A stretch of 64,000 bases of DNA, taken from an uncultured Flavobacteriales bacterium (GTDB lineage Bacteria; Bacteroidota; Bacteroidia; Flavobacteriales_D; Crocinitomicaceae). The stretch lies in NCBI GenBank assembly GCA_937973685.1, contig CALJKJ010000016.1:62001-126000 (forward strand). The letters are read 5' to 3'. Made by a program: the position numbers and the translations under genes. The notes beneath the pieces are model-generated. The model made no database searches. It was not told where the DNA came from and worked only from the letters and a program-made list of their open reading frames with translations. Positions 50,436 to 60,824 of this stretch are shown here, piece after piece (the stretch's first letter is position 1; every line of letters starts with the position of its first letter).

Positions 50436-50560
50436 TTCATTTGTTTGAAACAAAGATACTTTTTTCTTGAAACATTTCACGTGGATGCATTGTTTCTCTA
50501 TCAACATAAATTATCAACGATTCAAAACAAACTGTCGTATTTTATTCCGAAATTTACACC

Positions 50561-51475
50561 ATGGCTCAATTAAAAGACTGGATTCACGCTGCACGCTTAC
50601 GCACTTTGCCGTTGTCGGTAGCAGGAATTATAACAGGAAGCGCAGCAGCTTTCGCACTTGGAAAATGGAACGGAACTGTTTTTACACTTGCTTTGTGTAC
50701 CACCTTGCTTTTCCAAATACTTTCCAATTTAGCAAATGATTTAGGAGATACATTGAAAGGTGCTGACAACGCCAATCGTGTTGGTCCTACACGTGCTGTG
50801 CAATCGGGAGCTATCTCGCCAAAAACAATGAGAAATGCAGTCATCTTGGTTTCGCTATTAAGTTTTATTGCTGCATTATTGCTCATTTACGTTGGTTCTC
50901 AATTGTTGAGTCAAACTGCTTTGATTGGCTATGTACTTTTAGCTATTGCTTGCATCACCGCTGCGATTTTATATACAGTTGGAAAAAAAGCGTATGGTTA
51001 CAATGGAATGGGTGATTTATTCGTCTTTCTCTTTTTTGGATTGGTCAGCGTACTTGGAGTTTATCCTTTGTTTGGCAATGAATTATCGTGGATTATTATC
51101 CTGCCAGCAATCACGATAGGTAACTATTCAACGGCCGTATTGAATTTGAACAACATGCGCGACCAAGAAAACGATGCCTTGGTCGGAAAAAATACCGTAG
51201 TTGTGAAATGGGGAAATGAAAATGCTAAAAAATACCATGCATTGCTTTTCATTATTGGCTTTTTGTCGTGGGTGAGCTTTTTGATTTTGACCAACAACAC
51301 AATCGGTTTTATTTCATTACTACCTTTTATCTTATTCCTAAAACACTTGAAATTTGTGCGCAACAATACCATTCCAAAATCACTTGATGGGGAATTGAAG
51401 AAAGTTGCTTTGGGTACTTTTTTTACTAGTGTGCTGTATTTTATTAGTGTAATCATTCAACAGTACTTTGCTTGA
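50561..51475 (+). CDS. menA: 1,4-dihydroxy-2-naphthoate polyprenyltransferase
   Basis: This 304-residue integral membrane enzyme attaches the polyprenyl tail in menaquinone synthesis. The first aspartate motif is NDLGDTLKGADN and the second NNMRDQENDA, each between hydrophobic segments, of which about eight are seen. The opening DWIHAARLRTLPLSVAGI is typical of MenA. The next gene, menC, overlaps its stop (TGATG), and both act in menaquinone synthesis. Confidence 0.93.
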   Translation: MAQLKDWIHAARLRTLPLSVAGIITGSAAAFALGKWNGTVFTLALCTTLLFQILSNLANDLGDTLKGADNANRVGPTRAVQSGAISPKTMRNAVILVSLLSFIAALLLIYVGSQLLSQTALIGYVLLAIACITAAILYTVGKKAYGYNGMGDLFVFLFFGLVSVLGVYPLFGNELSWIIILPAITIGNYSTAVLNLNNMRDQENDALVGKNTVVVKWGNENAKKYHALLFIIGFLSWVSFLILTNNTIGFISLLPFILFLKHLKFVRNNTIPKSLDGELKKVALGTFFTSVLYFISVIIQQYFA

Positions 51476-52512
51476 TGGACTTTTCAGCAAAACAATTGCA
51501 CTTGACTTTTGAAGCAAAAACACTGCTTTTCAAACGCCCAAGTGGCACAAGTCGCGGGATATTAACCGAAAAAAAACTGTGGATTTTCACCTTAACAGAT
51601 GAGCAAACAGGTTTGAGCGGAATTGGCGAATGTTCCATCATTCCAGGCTTATCCCCAGATTATACATCCGATGAACAATACACTGGTAAATTAACCGAAG
51701 TATGCAGCAATCCGATACATTTTCACCAAAACAAACAAGCGTTAGCTGAATTTCCCTCCATTTTATTTGGACTTGAATCGGCGTTTATTGATTTGAAAAA
51801 TGGCGGAAAACAACACTACTTCACCTCTGATTTCACCGAAAGAAACGAAGCTATTCCAATCAACGGACTGATTTGGATGGGTGACGAAAACTTCATGAAC
51901 GAACAAATCGAAGAGAAATTAAACGCTGGATTTTCGTGCATCAAAATGAAAGTTGGCGCGCTTGACTTCGAAACCGAATTTTCTATTTTAAGCAATTTGC
52001 GCAAGCGTTTTCCTGCCGATCAACTGGTCATTCGCGTCGATGCAAACGGCGCGTTTTCCCCAATCGAAGCAATTGAAAAACTTACGCGCCTTGCCGCTTT
52101 GGACATTCATTCGATTGAACAACCAATTGCTGCTGGTCAAATCGAACAAATGCGCGACTTGTGTGCCAACAACATCCTTCCCATTGCGCTCGATGAAGAA
52201 TTGATTGGTATAACGAATTTGGAAGAAAAAAAATCCTTATTACAGACAATCAAACCACACTACATCATCCTAAAACCAAGTCTTCACGGAGGAATCACTG
52301 GAACAAGTGAATGGATTGCTTGTGCTAACGAATTAGGCATTCCTTGGTGGATTACTTCTGCTTTGGAAAGCAACATTGGCTTGATGGTTATTGCGCAATT
52401 TACAGGGCAATTTGAACCAACTATTCCACAAGGACTTGGCACAGGTGGTTTGTACGCCACTAATTTTGACACAAGCCTGCGTATTTCTGAGGGAAAACTG
52501 TATTATTTGTAA
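51475..52512 (+). CDS. menC: o-Succinylbenzoate synthase (enolase superfamily)
   Basis: This 345-residue enzyme dehydrates SHCHC to o-succinylbenzoate in the menaquinone pathway. Enolase-superfamily motifs are the Lys pair in IKMKVGA, RVDANGAFS, a Glu in IEQPI, the Asp-Glu pair in ALDEEL and the final Lys in LKPSLHGG. Its place directly after menA argues for MenC rather than a dipeptide epimerase. The ATG at 51475 shares its A with the menA stop. A TTG three bases earlier is an alternative. Confidence 0.9.
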   Translation: MDFSAKQLHLTFEAKTLLFKRPSGTSRGILTEKKLWIFTLTDEQTGLSGIGECSIIPGLSPDYTSDEQYTGKLTEVCSNPIHFHQNKQALAEFPSILFGLESAFIDLKNGGKQHYFTSDFTERNEAIPINGLIWMGDENFMNEQIEEKLNAGFSCIKMKVGALDFETEFSILSNLRKRFPADQLVIRVDANGAFSPIEAIEKLTRLAALDIHSIEQPIAAGQIEQMRDLCANNILPIALDEELIGITNLEEKKSLLQTIKPHYIILKPSLHGGITGTSEWIACANELGIPWWITSALESNIGLMVIAQFTGQFEPTIPQGLGTGGLYATNFDTSLRISEGKLYYL

Positions 52513-52544
52513 GTAATAACGCTGTTCAATAGCGTGGTATTTCG

Positions 52545-52552
52545 TATTTTTG
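52545..52552 (+). promoter_or_regulatory. -7 box TATTTTTG for the flavoprotein gene
   Basis: This exact TAnnTTTG match is 34 bases before the ATG at 52587. The -33 element is not clear. Confidence 0.4.
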
Positions 52553-52586
52553 AGATTGAGCAAACGCAAACAACAAAAATACATTG

Positions 52587-53540
52587 ATGAAAAATAAGAT
52601 TACTGCGCTTTTCAATACAAAATACCCATTGATTCAAGGGGGAATGATTTGGTGTTCTGGTTGGGAACTGGCAAGTGCCGTTTCTAATGCAGGCGGATTA
52701 GGAATAATTGGTTCCGGTTCGATGTATCCGGAGATTTTGGACGAACAATTAACAAAATGCAAAGCGGCAACGACAAAACCTTTTGCTGTGAATCTTCCTA
52801 TGCTTTATCCGAATATTGAAGCACACATCGAATTAATCATCAAACACCAAGTTCCGATTGTTTTCACTTCCGCTGGAAATCCAAAAACGTATACCAGTTA
52901 TCTGAAATCGAAAGGAATTACAGTTGTTCACGTTGTTTCTTCTTTGAAATTCGCTCAAAAAGCCGAAGCTGCTGGAGTTGATGCTGTCGTTGCAGAAGGA
53001 TTTGAAGCCGGTGGTCACAACGGCCGCGATGAGACTACAACCATGTGCCTCATTCCAATGGTAAAAGCAGGAATTTCAATTCCTTTAATTGCAGCTGGTG
53101 GAATTGGAACTGGAAGCGGCATGTTAGCAGCAATGACATTGGGTGCAGATGGCGTTCAAATTGGTTCACGCTTCATTGCAACACCAGAATCTTCTGCTCA
53201 CATCAATTTTAAAAACAAAGTACTTGCAGCACAAGAAGGCGACACTTTGCTAACACTCAAAGAGTTGACACCCGTTCGTTTGTTGAAAAATCCATTTTTT
53301 GATGCAGTGATGAACGCTTACGAAAAAGGATCAACTCCCGAAGAATTAAGCGAATTACTTGGAAGAGGACGCGCAAAAAAAGGAATGTTTGAAGGCGACA
53401 TCGAAAGTGGGGAACTTGAAGTTGGTCAAATATCAAGTTTGATCACAACAATAAAACCAGCAGCCGATGTTGTTGCCGAAATAATGATAGAATTTAACCA
53501 AGCGCTACAAGCTCGTAGCGATGAAAAATACCAATTTTAA
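52587..53540 (+). CDS. Nitronate monooxygenase / FabK-like flavoprotein
   Basis: This 317-residue TIM-barrel FMN enzyme is of the nitronate monooxygenase and enoyl-ACP reductase II group. It begins YPLIQGGMIWCSGWELASAVS. The family motif is VAEGFEAGGHNGRDE with its His. The phosphate-binding end is IPLIAAGGIGTGSGMLAAM. Oxidation of nitronates or lipid reduction cannot be told apart from the sequence. Its stop codon overlaps the start of the M16 gene by one base, so the two are co-transcribed. Confidence 0.88.
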   Translation: MKNKITALFNTKYPLIQGGMIWCSGWELASAVSNAGGLGIIGSGSMYPEILDEQLTKCKAATTKPFAVNLPMLYPNIEAHIELIIKHQVPIVFTSAGNPKTYTSYLKSKGITVVHVVSSLKFAQKAEAAGVDAVVAEGFEAGGHNGRDETTTMCLIPMVKAGISIPLIAAGGIGTGSGMLAAMTLGADGVQIGSRFIATPESSAHINFKNKVLAAQEGDTLLTLKELTPVRLLKNPFFDAVMNAYEKGSTPEELSELLGRGRAKKGMFEGDIESGELEVGQISSLITTIKPAADVVAEIMIEFNQALQARSDEKYQF

Positions 53541-54784
53541 TGATTCAATTTAATCGCTTTAAACTAGCTAATGGCCTAACCGTTCTGCATCATTTGGACG
53601 AAACAACACCAATGGTTGTTGTGAATACCTTATACGATGTAGGCGCACGAGATGAATCGGAAGAGAAAACAGGATTTGCACATTTATTCGAACATTTGAT
53701 GTTTGGTGGCTCTGTCAATATTCCTGATTTTGACGCACCTTTGCAACATGCTGGAGGTGAAAGCAATGCTTTTACTTCGAATGATATCACGAATTATTAC
53801 AACGTTTTACCCGTTCAAAATATTGAAACTGCTTTGTGGTTGGAAAGTGACCGCATGTTATCGCTTGCTTTTACTCCAAAAAGCTTAGAAGTTCAACGAA
53901 ATGTTGTCATTGAAGAATTCAAACAACGCTATTTGAATCAACCTTACGGTGATGTTTGGTTGGAATTGCGTCCGCTTGCTTACAAAGTTCACCCGTACAA
54001 ATGGGCAACAATTGGTAAGAAAATCGAACACATCGAAGAAGCAACAATGGACGATGTGAAAGCATTTTTCAATGCGCATTACCATCCAGCAAATGCAATC
54101 TTGTGTATCGCTGGAAATATTTCATTTGACGAAACAAAACGACTGGTTGAAAAATGGTACGGAACAATTCCTACTTCCATTAAACCAGAACGCATGTTAC
54201 CAAAAGAACCTGCTCAAAACGAATTCAGAATTCAAACGTTGGAGCGCAACGTACCCAATAATGCGTTTTATTATGCCTTCAAAATGCCCGAACGCAAATC
54301 GTTTGAATACTATGTGACGGATATTATTTCAGATGCGCTCGGTCGTGAAAAATCATCGCGACTTTATGGTAAATTGCAAAAAGAACTCCAACTTGTTGCA
54401 TCCATCAGCGCGTATATTAGCGGTTCTCTCGACGAAGGATTGTTGATGATTGAAGGAAAATTAAATGACGGTGTGAGTTTTGAAGCCTTGGATGAAGCAC
54501 TTTGGAATGTATTAGCTGAACTGATCAATCACCCAATGGAACAAGCTGAAACCGAGAAATTGTTGATCAAAATAAGAACCGTTAAAGCATTTCAAGAACA
54601 AGGCTTGTTGAACCGTGCAATGAACTTATGTAATTATGAATTACTCGGTGACGCAAATGGTGTAAACGAAGAAAACGAATTGTACCAAAGTATCACTGCA
54701 GAACACATTCAAACAGTAGCGAAAGAACTATTACGAAAAGAAAACTGTTCTCTTTTACGCGTTAAAGCCATTACAAATGATTAA
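53540..54784 (+). CDS. M16 family zinc peptidase, active subunit
   Basis: This 414-residue peptidase of the insulinase family has the inverted zinc motif HLFEH (about residues 48-52) in GFAHLFEHLMFGGS, and the downstream Glu in EFKQRYLNQPYG. In bacteria such genes usually come in pairs, an active subunit with a partner lacking the zinc site. The next gene, which it overlaps by eight bases, is that partner. No signal peptide is present, so it may be cytoplasmic. Confidence 0.92.
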   Translation: MIQFNRFKLANGLTVLHHLDETTPMVVVNTLYDVGARDESEEKTGFAHLFEHLMFGGSVNIPDFDAPLQHAGGESNAFTSNDITNYYNVLPVQNIETALWLESDRMLSLAFTPKSLEVQRNVVIEEFKQRYLNQPYGDVWLELRPLAYKVHPYKWATIGKKIEHIEEATMDDVKAFFNAHYHPANAILCIAGNISFDETKRLVEKWYGTIPTSIKPERMLPKEPAQNEFRIQTLERNVPNNAFYYAFKMPERKSFEYYVTDIISDALGREKSSRLYGKLQKELQLVASISAYISGSLDEGLLMIEGKLNDGVSFEALDEALWNVLAELINHPMEQAETEKLLIKIRTVKAFQEQGLLNRAMNLCNYELLGDANGVNEENELYQSITAEHIQTVAKELLRKENCSLLRVKAITND

Positions 54785-56036
54785 TAGAAACATACAACCG
54801 ACAACGCAACAAGTGGAACACATCGCATTTGTAAAACCACAGATTTTTGATGTAACTCCTGCTGTAAAATTACTTTGGATGAAAGAAGTCCCAAATGACA
54901 CAGTTCGTTTGGATTTGTTTTTTGATGCAGGAATTACACGAGGAGAACAAAGTCTTCCCGCAATTGTGCACAGTTTGTTGTTCTCAGGGACTGAAGCCTT
55001 TTCATCTGTTGAAATTCACGATCAAATTGATTCACTCGGTGGATTTTTAGACACCGATATTTCGTTTGAAAATGCCGTTGTCAGCATTTATTGTTTGAAA
55101 GAAAACCTGCTTGCAATTGCACACATCGTTGCAGATGCTATCAATAACTGTATTTTCCGAGAAAACGAAGTTGTAGATACCTTGCGTTCGTTGGAACAAC
55201 GCTACAAAGTCAACCAACAAAAAGTAAGTAATGTCGCGCAGCAACAATTCCGCAAACTGTTATTTGCTTCGAGTGAATCGTATTCACGACTTGCTGCACT
55301 TGAAGATTTTCAGTCGCCAAATAACTTTGGTTACCGTTCATTTTGGAAAGAAAACTACTTGAATGGGTTGACACGCATTACCTTGGTTGGAAATTGTGGA
55401 TTGGATACAGTTGATGAATTGATCGATTTATTTGGAAAATGGGCAAAGGATGAGCCTGCAAAATACGAAGGTGACTTTGCTATGACTCCACAAAAAATAC
55501 ATTTCCCGAAAGAAGATGCTGTACAAACTGCCATTCGAATGGGTAAATTCTTGTTCCCGAAAAACCATCCCGATTACTTGGAATTTCAAGTATTGAGCAC
55601 CATTTTAGGCGATTACTTTGGTTCGCGTTTGATGACAAATATTCGGGAAGATAAAGGTTATACGTATGGAATCGGGACAGGCAACATGGAGTTGCAACGC
55701 AATGGTTATTTTGTCATTGTCACAGAAGTTGGAAAAGAAGTTACGGAAGCAACGTTGACTGAAATTAAATTTGAACTTGCACGCTTACAAACAGAATTGG
55801 TTGGCGAAGAAGAATTGTCCTTGGTCAAAAACTACATGTTGGGACAGTTGTTAAAAAGCGCTGATGGGCCTTATGCCATGCTTGACATGTTCAACAGTGT
55901 CGATATGTATGGACTTGATTTGACGTTTTACGACCAAGCAATTGAAAAAATCAAACACGTTGATGCAAAACGCATCCATGAATTAGCTATCAAGTATTTG
56001 AATTGGGACGATTTTTTAATTGTTACAGCAGGATAA
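54777..56036 (+). CDS. M16 family peptidase-like partner, inactive
   Basis: This 419-residue homologue of the M16 peptidase upstream lacks the HxxEH motif (the equivalent stretch reads IVHSLLFSGTEAF). It retains the C-terminal R/Y pair in NIREDKGYTYGIG, which helps bind substrate in such heterodimers. It overlaps the active gene by eight bases. The two should form one clamshell peptidase. Confidence 0.9.
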   Translation: MINRNIQPTTQQVEHIAFVKPQIFDVTPAVKLLWMKEVPNDTVRLDLFFDAGITRGEQSLPAIVHSLLFSGTEAFSSVEIHDQIDSLGGFLDTDISFENAVVSIYCLKENLLAIAHIVADAINNCIFRENEVVDTLRSLEQRYKVNQQKVSNVAQQQFRKLLFASSESYSRLAALEDFQSPNNFGYRSFWKENYLNGLTRITLVGNCGLDTVDELIDLFGKWAKDEPAKYEGDFAMTPQKIHFPKEDAVQTAIRMGKFLFPKNHPDYLEFQVLSTILGDYFGSRLMTNIREDKGYTYGIGTGNMELQRNGYFVIVTEVGKEVTEATLTEIKFELARLQTELVGEEELSLVKNYMLGQLLKSADGPYAMLDMFNSVDMYGLDLTFYDQAIEKIKHVDAKRIHELAIKYLNWDDFLIVTAG

Positions 56037-56108
56037 AAGTCAACCTTTTTGCAGATCCTTCGTATAGTGTATAGGCACTAAACAATAAAATTTAACGTTT
56101 CTATATAC

Positions 56109-59100
56109 ATGTTGCGCTATTTGTTCCTATTTTTTCTTCTTGCATTCACTTTTCAAGTGCGTGCTTCTCATGTCATTGGTGGTGAAATCACGTGGGCATG
56201 TGCAGGAAATGGAACAGTATTTCAATTAACGTTTTACCGCGATTGTAACGGCGCAGATATCAATCCAGTTTCAGAAAATTTGAACGTTTGGTATCACCCG
56301 ACAATTTCTTCGATCACCTTAAATTTTGTCAGTAGAATGGATATTTCCCCGACTTGTTCACCAGTCACTGGTTCTCCCGGTCAACTGAGTTGTGGTACGG
56401 GAGCAAATGGTGGAAATGGACTTGGCGCTATTGAAAAAATTATTTACCGTTCAGCCCCCACTATTTTACCGGGAATCCCAGGAGCAAACGGTTGGGTTTT
56501 TACCTATGATAATTTTTCACGCAGTAATTTAATCACCAATTTACTGAATCCTTCATCAACAGGAATTACGCTGTCAGCAACGATGTTTGCTTCTCCTTTT
56601 TCTGTTGCTGGAACGTGTACGGATAATTCACCTCAATTCTTGCAAGATCCCTATTTCATCAGTTGCGCTGGAGAAAATTACGAATTCAATCTGCATCCAG
56701 TTGACAGCGATTTGGATTCATTAACAGTTCAGTTTGGCACACCCATGAACTCGTTAACAGCTGGGCCTTACAATCCACCTGTCAATCCTGCGCCAATCGC
56801 TTTTGAAGTTGGATTTACCGCGCAAAGTCCAACACCCGATGCCAGTTTTAACCCAACAAATATTCCTGCTGTATTAAATACATCAAGCGGGAATTTAACC
56901 TTTACTTCAGCTACAATTGGGAGTTATGTTGTGAAAGTTGTTACAAAAAGTTTTCGTCAAGGTCATTTGATTGCACAAGTGGAACGGGAAATGCAATTAT
57001 TTGTGGTCAACTGTTCGGGCAACAACAATCGTCCAGTTATACAAGCGCCTTTTGCTGGAAATTTATTTGAAACAACGGTTGATGCAGGAACACTCGTTAC
57101 ATTTCCCATTCAAGCTGTCGATGTTGAATTATTGCAAGACGGTTCTCCGCAGACGAATTATTTGACTGCTTCTAGCTTGCAGTTTGGACAAAATTTCTCT
57201 AGTACAACAAATTGTTTGAATGCACCTTGTGCGACGTTAGCGCCAACACCAATTGTAAGTGGCATTCAAGGTGTTAACACCAATTTTTCTTGGCAAACAG
57301 CTTGTAATCATTTAGCAGATGCCACTGGTAATTTACGCGATTTGGTTGCGTATCATTTTGTGGTAAAAGTGAGCGATAATTATTGTCAAATTCCCAAAAT
57401 AAGCTACAAAACAATCACTGTCAACGTTCGAAATGCTGATGTCATTCCTGCGACACAAATTAACTGTATATCAACTGCAGCAAATGGTGATGTAACGGTA
57501 ACTTGGAATCCAATTGTGAATACCAACAACAGTTTTGTTGCTTACGAATTGTACAGTGTTCAAAATGGATTGGAGGGAACTTTTCCGATTGGTACAACTT
57601 CTGGAGTTATCACCAATCCAAACAATGATTTAGATTTATTTGTTCGGGTGATTTCTGGATGTGGTGGTTTAACTGCTAGAAATAGCGACACCTTGAAAAA
57701 TGTGCATTTAAACTTGTTCAATCCCGCAAATGGAACAGCTCAATTGAGTTGGAACACACCTGCTCCTTCACCTCTTCCTGGAATGTTACCGACGTGCACA
57801 GTTTTAAGAGAATATCCATTAGGAACTTGGTCAATCATTGCAACATTGCCTTATACACAAACGAATTACATCGATACCATTGACATTTGTAATGCGTTTT
57901 TGAATTACCAAGTTGTTTATACAACTCCGAACTGTCTTTTCAATTCGAATTTAGCAGGTGATAATTTGGACGACATGATGACGCCAGATCAACCAATTAT
58001 TTCTGCTGCAAGTGTTGACACAACTTCTGGTCAATTGGTGTTGACTTGGAATCAAAACTACCAACCAGACACCTATGGTTATGTCATTTATTTGGAAGAT
58101 GCCAATGGGTTTTTACAAGAATTAGATACCGTTTGGGGAATCACGACAACGAGTTACAACTATACAGGAACAATTTCTGGTCCGCTTACATTTACCGTAG
58201 CAGCTTTTGATTCGTGTTTTACTGTTGCCGTCCCTCCCACTTACCAAACATCTGCAAAAGCAAATATCCATACTTCCATTTATCTAACAAGCGATTTAAA
58301 TGTCTGCAACAGTAATGTTACGTTGAATTGGACCAATTACGTAGGTTGGGGAAGTTCAGCGATTAATTATACTGTTTTTGTTCAAAAAAATGGTGGCGCT
58401 TGGGCGAATGTTGGTTCAACTTCAGCAACTACTTTCGATGTTACGCTGGATCCGTTAGCGAATTATTGCATTTCCATTCGCGCAACGAATCAAGCAGGAA
58501 TTTCGGCGTTTTCTAATCTTGCTTGTTTTTTCTTGAACACTCCTGCCCCACCTGCAATACATTATTTGAGTGTTGCAACAGTTCAAGATAACACGGTTAT
58601 TTTAAGACACCTCATCGAAGTAGGAACCAATACCAGTGCCGTTCAATTTGAACGATACAATGAATTAACTGGACTTTTCGACATCCTTGTTACACTTCCT
58701 GCAACTTCATCACCCATCACGTACACAGACAAAGATGTGGATGTTCAACAACACAGTTACACCTACCGAGCACGTATTATTGATAGTTGCGGTGGATTGG
58801 GATCAGTTTCGAATTATGCAAAAACAGTTTTACTGAAAGTAACAAGCGACCAAACCCTCAAATCGAATCATTTAGAATGGTCTTCGTATATTGATTTTGC
58901 TGGTGATGTCATGTTTTACGAAATCATACGTGGAGTTGATGGTGTGTATACTTATCCGCCAATTGCAACGCGTAATCCAGACGAGCGCTATTATGACGAT
59001 GATGTTAGTATGTTTGAAACGAGTGCAGGGAAATTCTGCTATTACATCATCGCGCGTGAAAGTGAAAACGAGTTTCATGTTGCTGAAAACAGCTTTTCGA

Positions 59101-59402
59101 ATCAAGCTTGTACAGCGATTGAACCCGTTGTTTACATCCCAAATGCATTCACACCTGCTGGTGCGAATCCGCTTTTTTATCCCGTTGTTTCTTATTACGA
59201 TGTAGCGGAATATCAGTTTTCAATTTTGGATCGCTGGGGACAGCTTATTTTTCAAAGTTCAAATCCCAATGACGCGTGGAATGGAACGCATCAAGGGTCA
59301 AACGAAAATTTACCTTCTGGAACATATTCGTATGTGTTGAATATCAAAAACGGCTTGAATCAAGAATATTATTTCCGTGGAAGTGTTACATTATTAAGAT
59401 AA
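56109..59402 (+). CDS. Giant secreted protein with Ig/FN3-like repeats and T9SS type B sorting domain
   Basis: This 1,097-residue protein has a signal peptide (ends near VRAS). Residues of about 25-430 contain a Cys-bearing head domain (GGEITWACAGNG, TFYRDCNG). This is followed by several fibronectin/Ig-like units (DLFVRVISGCGG, FTVAAFDSCF, ISIRATNQAG). The last 85 residues (VYIPNAFTPAGANP to FRGSVTLLR) are the gliding-motility-associated C-terminal (CHU_C, type B) domain. It probably acts as a surface adhesin or filament. It is flanked by a weak terminator. Confidence 0.85.
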   Translation: MLRYLFLFFLLAFTFQVRASHVIGGEITWACAGNGTVFQLTFYRDCNGADINPVSENLNVWYHPTISSITLNFVSRMDISPTCSPVTGSPGQLSCGTGANGGNGLGAIEKIIYRSAPTILPGIPGANGWVFTYDNFSRSNLITNLLNPSSTGITLSATMFASPFSVAGTCTDNSPQFLQDPYFISCAGENYEFNLHPVDSDLDSLTVQFGTPMNSLTAGPYNPPVNPAPIAFEVGFTAQSPTPDASFNPTNIPAVLNTSSGNLTFTSATIGSYVVKVVTKSFRQGHLIAQVEREMQLFVVNCSGNNNRPVIQAPFAGNLFETTVDAGTLVTFPIQAVDVELLQDGSPQTNYLTASSLQFGQNFSSTTNCLNAPCATLAPTPIVSGIQGVNTNFSWQTACNHLADATGNLRDLVAYHFVVKVSDNYCQIPKISYKTITVNVRNADVIPATQINCISTAANGDVTVTWNPIVNTNNSFVAYELYSVQNGLEGTFPIGTTSGVITNPNNDLDLFVRVISGCGGLTARNSDTLKNVHLNLFNPANGTAQLSWNTPAPSPLPGMLPTCTVLREYPLGTWSIIATLPYTQTNYIDTIDICNAFLNYQVVYTTPNCLFNSNLAGDNLDDMMTPDQPIISAASVDTTSGQLVLTWNQNYQPDTYGYVIYLEDANGFLQELDTVWGITTTSYNYTGTISGPLTFTVAAFDSCFTVAVPPTYQTSAKANIHTSIYLTSDLNVCNSNVTLNWTNYVGWGSSAINYTVFVQKNGGAWANVGSTSATTFDVTLDPLANYCISIRATNQAGISAFSNLACFFLNTPAPPAIHYLSVATVQDNTVILRHLIEVGTNTSAVQFERYNELTGLFDILVTLPATSSPITYTDKDVDVQQHSYTYRARIIDSCGGLGSVSNYAKTVLLKVTSDQTLKSNHLEWSSYIDFAGDVMFYEIIRGVDGVYTYPPIATRNPDERYYDDDVSMFETSAGKFCYYIIARESENEFHVAENSFSNQACTAIEPVVYIPNAFTPAGANPLFYPVVSYYDVAEYQFSILDRWGQLIFQSSNPNDAWNGTHQGSNENLPSGTYSYVLNIKNGLNQEYYFRGSVTLLR

Positions 59403-59426
59403 TCAGTTTGTTATCTGATTTTTTTT
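59401..59426 (+). terminator. Probable intrinsic terminator
   Basis: A short stem AATCAG/CTGATT with an 8-base loop is followed by a run of eight T residues, beginning within the stop codon of the T9SS type B gene. Confidence 0.6.
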
Positions 59427-59451
59427 CGTATATTAGTGCAACAAAAATTGC

Positions 59452-60378
59452 ATGAAACAAATCGGTAAACAGCTTCACACCCCTGCACTTACGCATGAAC
59501 TATCGTTAAAAACGTTGGTTGAAAACAGAACTGTGCATACCTTGGAAAATTGCGAGTTGAATTTGTTTGAAACGTACCAAGAATCACAATTGGTTCCATT
59601 AAAATTCAACGATTTGGTTGTGACAAGTATGTTGCGTGGAAAAAAAGTCATGCATTTGTTTGACGACAAACCTTTTGATTACTTACCCGGAGAAACCGTA
59701 ATCATTCCATCAAATGTGGAAATGAAAATTGATTTCCCTGAAGCTTCAAAAGAAAATCCTACTCAGTGTTTAGCCTTAGCCATTGATCATCAAAAAATCA
59801 GCAAAACGTTGGATTTGTTGAATGAAAAATACCCCAAATTCGACAAGCAAAATTACTGGAGTCTCGATCAACACGATTATTTCTTTTACAACAACGAGGA
59901 ATTGGCTAGCGCCATGAATAAGTTGATTCAAGTTTGCATGAGTTCGAGCATGACCAAAGACATCATAGCTGATTTAACGCTTCAAGAATTATTAATTCAT
60001 GTTATTCAATCACAAACAAGGCATAAAATCGAAGACGATCGAATTTTTGAAGCGAATACTGCATTGAGTCATGTAGTTGCCTACATCCGAGAACGCTTGT
60101 CCAATCGGTTAACAATGAAGGAATTAACAAGCACTGCTTGCATGAGTTCATCTTCTTTTTATCGCTATTTCAAACGAGAAATCGGCATGAGTCCCATTGA
60201 ATTCATCTTAAAAGAACGCATCAAATATGCCAAATCATTGTTAAAAAATCCGTTTATTCAAGTAAATCAAGTGTGTTACGAATCTGGATTTGAGGATTGC
60301 AATTATTTCATTCGTGTATTCAAAAAGTACGAAGGAATAACGCCAAAGCAATACCAACAATGCTATCAGTTAAAATAA
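59452..60378 (+). CDS. AraC family transcriptional regulator
   Basis: This 308-residue protein has an N-terminal cupin-like sensor domain (residues 15-175, AraC_N type). The two-part AraC helix-turn-helix is at about 205-308 (LTMKELTSTACMSSSSFYRYFKREIG and VNQVCYESGFEDCNYFIRVFKKYEGITPKQY). It is convergent with the DUF779-aldehyde dehydrogenase pair, an arrangement common in Bacteroidetes and Proteobacteria, where the regulator controls the dehydrogenase. The ligand is not known. Confidence 0.9.
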   Translation: MKQIGKQLHTPALTHELSLKTLVENRTVHTLENCELNLFETYQESQLVPLKFNDLVVTSMLRGKKVMHLFDDKPFDYLPGETVIIPSNVEMKIDFPEASKENPTQCLALAIDHQKISKTLDLLNEKYPKFDKQNYWSLDQHDYFFYNNEELASAMNKLIQVCMSSSMTKDIIADLTLQELLIHVIQSQTRHKIEDDRIFEANTALSHVVAYIRERLSNRLTMKELTSTACMSSSSFYRYFKREIGMSPIEFILKERIKYAKSLLKNPFIQVNQVCYESGFEDCNYFIRVFKKYEGITPKQYQQCYQLK

Positions 60379-60750
60379 TCAATCAATCGTTTTTGTTGGC
60401 GCCAAATCTGTTAATTCCTCGGGTGTAAACAAGCGACTTTTTGTAATAAAACGAAGTCCCATTGGGATCTCTAAAGAAAAACTAGACCCTCTACCTGGAG
60501 TAATATCAATCGTTAAATGAGTATATTGCCAATATTCAAATTGATCTTTGCTCATCCAAAATTCACAGCCGGCTATTTCACCCAAACAAATATCGCTTGA
60601 ACCCAGAATGAAATCTCCTTTTTTAAAGCACATCGGTTGCGAACCATCACAACAACCGCCACTTTGATGAAACATTAATTCCCCGAACTTTTCTTTTAAT
60701 TGGTGAATGACTTTACTTGCTTCTTCTGTTAAATCGATACGTTGTGTCAT
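60379..60750 (-). CDS. DUF779 metal-binding-like protein
   Basis: This 123-residue protein belongs to DUF779, found next to aldehyde dehydrogenases. The conserved core is LMFHQSGGCCDGSQPMC with three Cys, likely a metal site, and IDITPGRGSSFSLEIP. Its role is unknown. The ATG at 60750 (MTQRIDLTEE) is favoured over 60780, which lies inside a terminator. It stands downstream of the dehydrogenase gene behind that terminator, so its supply depends on read-through or a hidden promoter. Confidence 0.88.
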   Translation of the reverse strand: MTQRIDLTEEASKVIHQLKEKFGELMFHQSGGCCDGSQPMCFKKGDFILGSSDICLGEIAGCEFWMSKDQFEYWQYTHLTIDITPGRGSSFSLEIPMGLRFITKSRLFTPEELTDLAPTKTID

Positions 60751-60767
60751 GAATATTGGTTTAATAT

Positions 60768-60803
60768 AAAAAAAAAGCAACCTGAATAAGGACTCAGGTT
60801 GCT
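60768..60803 (-). terminator. Intrinsic terminator between aldehyde dehydrogenase and DUF779
   Basis: Read on the - strand, a stem AGCAACCTGA with TCAGGTTGCT encloses an 8-base loop, followed by a long T run. It would end most aldehyde dehydrogenase transcripts before the DUF779 gene. Confidence 0.75.
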
Positions 60804-60824
60804 GAAATTAACGATTCTAAACTA